A DNA stretch of 17,947 bases from Actinomycetes bacterium (GTDB lineage Bacteria > Actinomycetota > Actinomycetes > Actinomycetales > Cellulomonadaceae): assembly GCA_023388235.1 (NCBI GenBank), contig JAEWGQ010000148.1, forward strand, positions 1-17,947, written 5' to 3'. The notes under the pieces are model-generated. The model made no database searches, had not been told where the DNA came from, and saw nothing but the letters and a program-made list of their open reading frames with translations. Positions 14,807 to 17,947 of this stretch are shown here, one piece after another; within the stretch, counting starts at the first letter, position 1; the number at the start of each line of letters is the position of its first letter. The position numbers were made by a program, and so were the translations under genes.

Positions 14807-17485
14807 CTACGGAGCAGATGTCACCGCACGCACGTGGCGATTCCGGGATACAAGCAGGCGAACGCTGTTGGCTCGCGGCCTGCCGTCACCCTCGTAGGAA
14901 ACGCTGAACTCGACGGCAAGCCCCGCGGCCAAATGACTCGCCGACTCATCCTCAACCGATCCGCGATGAAAGAAGACATTGTCAGGGTAGTCTGAGTGCT
15001 TTATGAATCCAAAGCGACCGCGCCAACTCAAGACCTCCCCGACCAACGTCGCCATTCCCTCCGCACCGGCTTGAACCGGCCCGATGATGAACCTTCCCAG
15101 TTCGGAGTTCTCGACATCACAACTCTCATCGCGCAATGCAACTGAGAGGTGCTTCGCGAACGAACCGATGCCCCCCGCCTTCACGAGGCCCATATTGGCG
15201 CGCATCCAAACCAGTACCGCGTTGAGTCTCTCGTTGTCCACCATAGAGCCCTGGACAGTCATGGCGCGGACAATTGCCGTCGCAGCCTCAAGAACCTCGC
15301 TCGCTAGCCGTGTGTCAACGTATCCACTCGCGAGTGCGGCGACTCCGGATTCGAACCCCAAGAACGCCTTGTCTATGGCATCCACTGGCTGATGCTCGTC
15401 GAGAACCGCTTCTGACCAACGCCGCCAACTTTCAACGTAAGCCGTCATAGCGATCATGTACGTCTTGCCCTGAGCAACCTCAGACGCCTGCAAGATAAGG
15501 GCCTGACCCTCTTCGAACTGCCTGACCCAGACGAGAAAGTTACCGAGCTGCAGGGCGGTCTCTTCGCTTTGAAGTACTTCGTGAGCGAACCGGGCGTGCT
15601 CGATCGCCGACTCCACATCGTGCATCCGGCGAGCCAGATTTCCTGCGAGGTAGTAGGACGTAATCGCTCGCTCTTCGTCGGTTTGAACGTTCTCAAGCGC
15701 CGAACGGTAGAACACTGATGCTTCCACCGCGCGACCGTGCGAAGAAGCAATGAACCCAGCGACTCGGTCGATCTCCCAGTACTCTGGATTTAGCGACCGC
15801 GCCCTCGCTACGAGTTCGTCGCTCTTCTCCAGATCGCCACGCCTACTATGCGATAGCGCCAATCGAAGCAGGTGAACGACCGGCTCGTCTTCAGGGGCCC
15901 TCGCGCGGACAATATTGGGCCCAAGGCGCCGCGAGGCTTCTTCAACGCGACTCTTTTCTACCGACTTTCGATAGTCCTGTTCAGCCGTCATGACGCGGGC
16001 CACAGCGGACTCGCGATCTGGCCGCTTTTTGAGGAACATCTGAGCGGCAACGCTGAGTCCGAGGCGCGAGTAGAGCCCGCCGTCGACGTCGGGCTCGTGA
16101 ACGAGCATCGCTCCACGACTGAGTTCCTGGGAAGCTGCGCGCAACTCGTCGATCGATAGATCGCAGAAAATGGCCAATTCATCGAACGCGATGCTTCGGC
16201 TCAACGCGTCCATCACAAACAGCACGCTACGAGCGCGCGGCGATAGCGCATCGAACACGTTTGAAATGCAGTAGTTGATGAGCTCGTCTTGATTTCGCAC
16301 GGTAGTCAACGGATCGCGCCCCGCTGCCACGGAGAGGACGTACCACTTGATGGCGAGTGGACTGTTTCGCAGGCGCTCCGATACTTGCCGCGTCGCCAAG
16401 CTTGAAAGTCGCGTCAACTGAAGGAGATTTCGCGTCGAGGCCAGCTTCTTCAAAAGCAACGTCGAATCACCAATTGCAAGAGGGCCGAGCGGGACCCTGC
16501 GCTCGATTTGCCCGATCCCGACCCTGCTCGTAAAGAGGTACGTGACGGAATCAGGAAGCGTGTCGTAAAGCCTCAGGACTTCGTCTCCTTGGGCGGATTC
16601 GAGGTTGTCGATGATCACGAGCGCAGTGATTCCACTCAACATATCAGCAAGCTCGTGGACCGATCCGGCGAAGTCTTTATCAAGAACGGCGCCGATCTCA
16701 TTCGTGGCTCCCGATATCCCCTTGACGGCATCGGCAATCGAGCGCACACCGTTTGCGGTGAGCATTTCGCTCTTTAGGGATACCCAGAGGATGCAGTCGA
16801 AAACACTTTCACGATCGTCAACTATTGAGTATGCGACCTCAAGGGCGAGGGCGGTCTTGCCGATTCCTCCTTCGCCGGTGATCGTCACGATAGGCTCGCG
16901 CCGCTTCTGCAACATCGTTTTCAGGCGCGCGACGTCGACTGAGCGGCCAATCAATCCGGTCTCGTCGTAATCGGCGAGAGGCAAATTGTGAAGGACGCGT
17001 TCGCTCGGGGCTGGAACCGCTTCAAAATACGGTTCCCATTCCGGGTCGGACTCGAGGCGCGCGAGAATCTCGTGTGAGTTCTTCCAGTGCCTTGTAGTGA
17101 ACGCACGCACCCCCGAAGCGACCGATTCAGGGTCTCCATCGCGAAGCGGACGCCCGTGCATCACTCTGTTGCGGATCGGCACTATGGCGTCAAGGCGCCC
17201 CGTGTTCGCTTTGATCTCACTCGCCAGTTCACCTGGAAGAAGTTCCCGGTGTCGGGCGAGCGCATCGAATGCTTGACGGAGGAACAAGTAGTGAACGATC
17301 GAGACAGATCCGTCGCCGACGTCGTTTATTCGCAGGATGTTGGCGCGTTCGAAGTCAGACCCGAAGGCCTGCTCTTCGCTTAAATGATCCGTGATATACT
17401 TCTCTATTGCCTCGCGCATATCCTGCTCGAAAGCATCGAGCAACACATACATCCGGGCACGGCTCATTCTAAGCGCGCTGGGCAT
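14807..17485 (-). CDS. HEPN-STAND (NB-ARC) NTPase with TPR-like repeats and C-terminal cold-shock domain
   Basis: An 892-residue multidomain protein, likely a single-gene conflict or anti-phage factor; this role is inferred from architecture. Residues about 10-150 look like a HEPN domain, with R105-NRVM-H110 as the R-x4-H RNase motif. Residues 175-410 are a STAND/NB-ARC NTPase: Walker A GEGGIGKT (204-211), Walker B LVIIDN (289-294), sensor FTSR (318-321) and the GLPL-like SPLAIK (375-380). A winged-helix-like region follows at about 410-500 and TPR-like helical repeats at about 535-680. Residues 813-880 form a cold-shock domain with RNP1-like GRFGFI (823-828) and RNP2-like VFFH (837-840). Nucleic-acid-binding aromatics Trp821, Phe825, Phe827 and Phe838 and His840 are kept. 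The start is ATG at 17485 with AGGAAG upstream; Met7 and Met12 are alternatives. GC is far lower than in the neighbours, a mark of transfer. There are no membrane segments. Confidence 0.88.
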   Translation of the reverse strand: MPSALRMSRARMYVLLDAFEQDMREAIEKYITDHLSEEQAFGSDFERANILRINDVGDGSVSIVHYLFLRQAFDALARHRELLPGELASEIKANTGRLDAIVPIRNRVMHGRPLRDGDPESVASGVRAFTTRHWKNSHEILARLESDPEWEPYFEAVPAPSERVLHNLPLADYDETGLIGRSVDVARLKTMLQKRREPIVTITGEGGIGKTALALEVAYSIVDDRESVFDCILWVSLKSEMLTANGVRSIADAVKGISGATNEIGAVLDKDFAGSVHELADMLSGITALVIIDNLESAQGDEVLRLYDTLPDSVTYLFTSRVGIGQIERRVPLGPLAIGDSTLLLKKLASTRNLLQLTRLSSLATRQVSERLRNSPLAIKWYVLSVAAGRDPLTTVRNQDELINYCISNVFDALSPRARSVLFVMDALSRSIAFDELAIFCDLSIDELRAASQELSRGAMLVHEPDVDGGLYSRLGLSVAAQMFLKKRPDRESAVARVMTAEQDYRKSVEKSRVEEASRRLGPNIVRARAPEDEPVVHLLRLALSHSRRGDLEKSDELVARARSLNPEYWEIDRVAGFIASSHGRAVEASVFYRSALENVQTDEERAITSYYLAGNLARRMHDVESAIEHARFAHEVLQSEETALQLGNFLVWVRQFEEGQALILQASEVAQGKTYMIAMTAYVESWRRWSEAVLDEHQPVDAIDKAFLGFESGVAALASGYVDTRLASEVLEAATAIVRAMTVQGSMVDNERLNAVLVWMRANMGLVKAGGIGSFAKHLSVALRDESCDVENSELGRFIIGPVQAGAEGMATLVGEVLSWRGRFGFIKHSDYPDNVFFHRGSVEDESASHLAAGLAVEFSVSYEGDGRPRANSVRLLVSRNRHVRAVTSAP

Positions 17486-17515
17486 CGATTCCCGCTTCCT
17501 GATCCAGTTAGCCGA

Positions 17516-17547
17516 AGGTACCGAGGGGCGGTCGCGCGCGGGTACCT
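17516..17547. repeat. Short inverted repeat in the leader of the HEPN-NTPase gene
   Basis: AGGTACC (17516-17522) and GGTACCT (17541-17547) are inverted copies separated by 18 G/C-rich bases, lying 31-62 bases upstream of the HEPN-NTPase ATG. They could be a regulator site or an RNA hairpin in the leader. Two copies of a 6-base palindrome can also arise by chance. Confidence 0.35.
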
Positions 17548-17578
17548 CCGTATGGATGATTCTGGCTCACGGGCTCAC

Positions 17579-17591
17579 CGTCACCGTGACG
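17579..17591. repeat. Perfect odd palindrome CGTCACCGTGACG upstream of the HEPN-NTPase gene
   Basis: CGTCAC-C-GTGACG is symmetric around one central base and lies about 94 bases upstream of the HEPN-NTPase ATG. Its length and form suit a dimeric repressor, but no regulator gene lies nearby and the site is short. Confidence 0.35.
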
Positions 17592-17633
17592 TCGTCCGGA
17601 GAAGGAGGTGATGCGCGGTCCGTCCCGAGCGGC

Positions 17634-17947
17634 TCAACCGGCCTCGCTGTTCAAAGCAAGCGAATGACCGACCGGAGCCGGGGCCAGGACCGCGGCGATC
17701 GCCGTCGTCAGCGGAATAGCCAGCACCAGGCCAATGGACCCGACCAGCGTCCGCACGATCTCCTCCGCAATCTCCCCGGACGTCAGCGCGTCGAGCAGTG
17801 TCCTGTCGGACATCCCCACGAGGAGCACCAGCGGCAGCGCGGCGCCGAGGTACGCGAACGCGACCGTGTACACGGTGGACGCGATGTGGTCCCGGCCGAT
17901 CCGCATCCCGCCGGCGAACAGCTCCCGGCGCGAGGCGCCCGGCGACA
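17634..17947 (-). CDS. YibE/F family membrane protein, C-terminal part (5' end outside window)
   Basis: The C-terminal 104 or so residues of a second YibE/F family membrane protein; the frame is open at the right edge. It carries SRRELFAGGMRIGRDHIAS, then TVYTVAFAYLGAALPLVLLVG and GEIAEEIVRTLVGSIGLVL followed by AIPLTTAIAA, closely matching residues 301-385 of the YibE/F protein at 13517-14764. It differs in the loop before GEIAEE (MSDRTLLDALTS) and in the tail (APAPVGHSLALNSEAG). Two hydrophobic helices are visible. It converges on the other YibE/F gene across the HEPN-NTPase gene. Part of it is nearly identical to the left gene at DNA level, which points to duplication or gene conversion. 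Function unknown, as for the family. Confidence 0.85.
   Translation of the reverse strand, partial: SPGASRRELFAGGMRIGRDHIASTVYTVAFAYLGAALPLVLLVGMSDRTLLDALTSGEIAEEIVRTLVGSIGLVLAIPLTTAIAAVLAPAPVGHSLALNSEAG
17865..17933 (-). repeat. Right arm of inverted repeat within the YibE/F genes
   Basis: Reverse-strand partner of 14429-14497, with two mismatches counted by eye next to the MRIGRDH codons. Identity is uninterrupted over 17865-17906. Homologous recombination between the arms would invert the HEPN-NTPase gene together with the gap sequences. Confidence 0.85.

Larger units (their letters stand above)
17486..17633. other. Gap between the HEPN-NTPase start and the right YibE/F stop
   Basis: This 148-base gap must hold the control region of the HEPN-NTPase gene, but no convincing -35/-10 pair was found. 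It contains the AGGTACC inverted repeat, the odd palindrome CGTCACCGTGACG (17579-17591) and, on the plus strand, AAGGAGGTGAT (17602-17612). The last is a full complement of the 16S anti-Shine-Dalgarno end, followed only by an 18-codon frame (ATG at 17611) that ends in TGA. From about 17520 rightward the composition is again G/C-rich, so the right edge of the foreign DNA is probably near 17500-17520. Confidence 0.5.

Noticed and set aside
15872..16159. Small plus-strand open frames inside the HEPN-NTPase gene.
   Set aside because: They lie antisense to a continuous 892-residue frame with recognisable domains and have no ribosome sites or family features.
17602..17612. Minus-strand ATCACCTCCTT looks like the 3' end of 16S rRNA.
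   Set aside because: The match stops after about 11 bases and the preceding sequence does not resemble 16S rRNA, so it is not an rRNA fragment.
14765..17633. Insertion sequence or integrated element with its own recombinase.
   Set aside because: No transposase, integrase, tRNA target or convincing direct repeats were found at the edges; only one gene is present.

Overview
The window is high-GC DNA, well above 70% in most genes, with many GTG starts and short or overlapping gene junctions. It comes from an actinobacterium. The gene content fits a motile, polysaccharide-using member of the Cellulomonadaceae or a relative, but the genus is an inference: there is no rRNA or other marker here.

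Positions 1-1247 hold the 5' part of a methyl-accepting chemotaxis protein gene (minus strand, running off the left edge) behind a sigma-28 (FliA)-like promoter. Just upstream is an intrinsic terminator that closes the next operon. Positions 1250-9126 are one minus-strand run: maltose/maltodextrin-type ABC importer genes (binding lipoprotein, MalF-like, MalG-like), a cytoplasmic GH13 neopullulanase-like enzyme, an AAC(3)-family N-acetyltransferase and a dGTPase-like HD hydrolase. No ABC ATPase is encoded, as expected where a shared MsiK-type ATPase serves several sugar importers. Positions 9127-12227 hold a divergent control region, a LacI-family regulator and a second GH13 enzyme, an alpha-glucosidase, on the plus strand. 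Together these loci import alpha-glucans, cut them to glucose and respond to an alpha-glucoside through the LacI-type protein.

Positions 12252-14764 hold a dusB tRNA-dihydrouridine synthase (minus) and a YibE/F membrane protein (plus). They diverge from a 71-bp, almost perfectly symmetric promoter region that suggests two leaderless transcripts.

Positions 14807-17485 hold a single large gene of strikingly lower GC (about 52% in one line counted by hand). It encodes an 892-residue protein with an apparent HEPN RNase-like N-terminus (R-x4-H), a STAND/NB-ARC NTPase core, TPR-like helical repeats and a C-terminal cold-shock domain. It has the look of a one-gene, horizontally acquired conflict or anti-phage NLR-like protein, and is the best candidate for an undescribed system here. 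It lies between two convergent YibE/F genes; the right one is cut by the window edge. Their matching segments form an inverted repeat around the insert.
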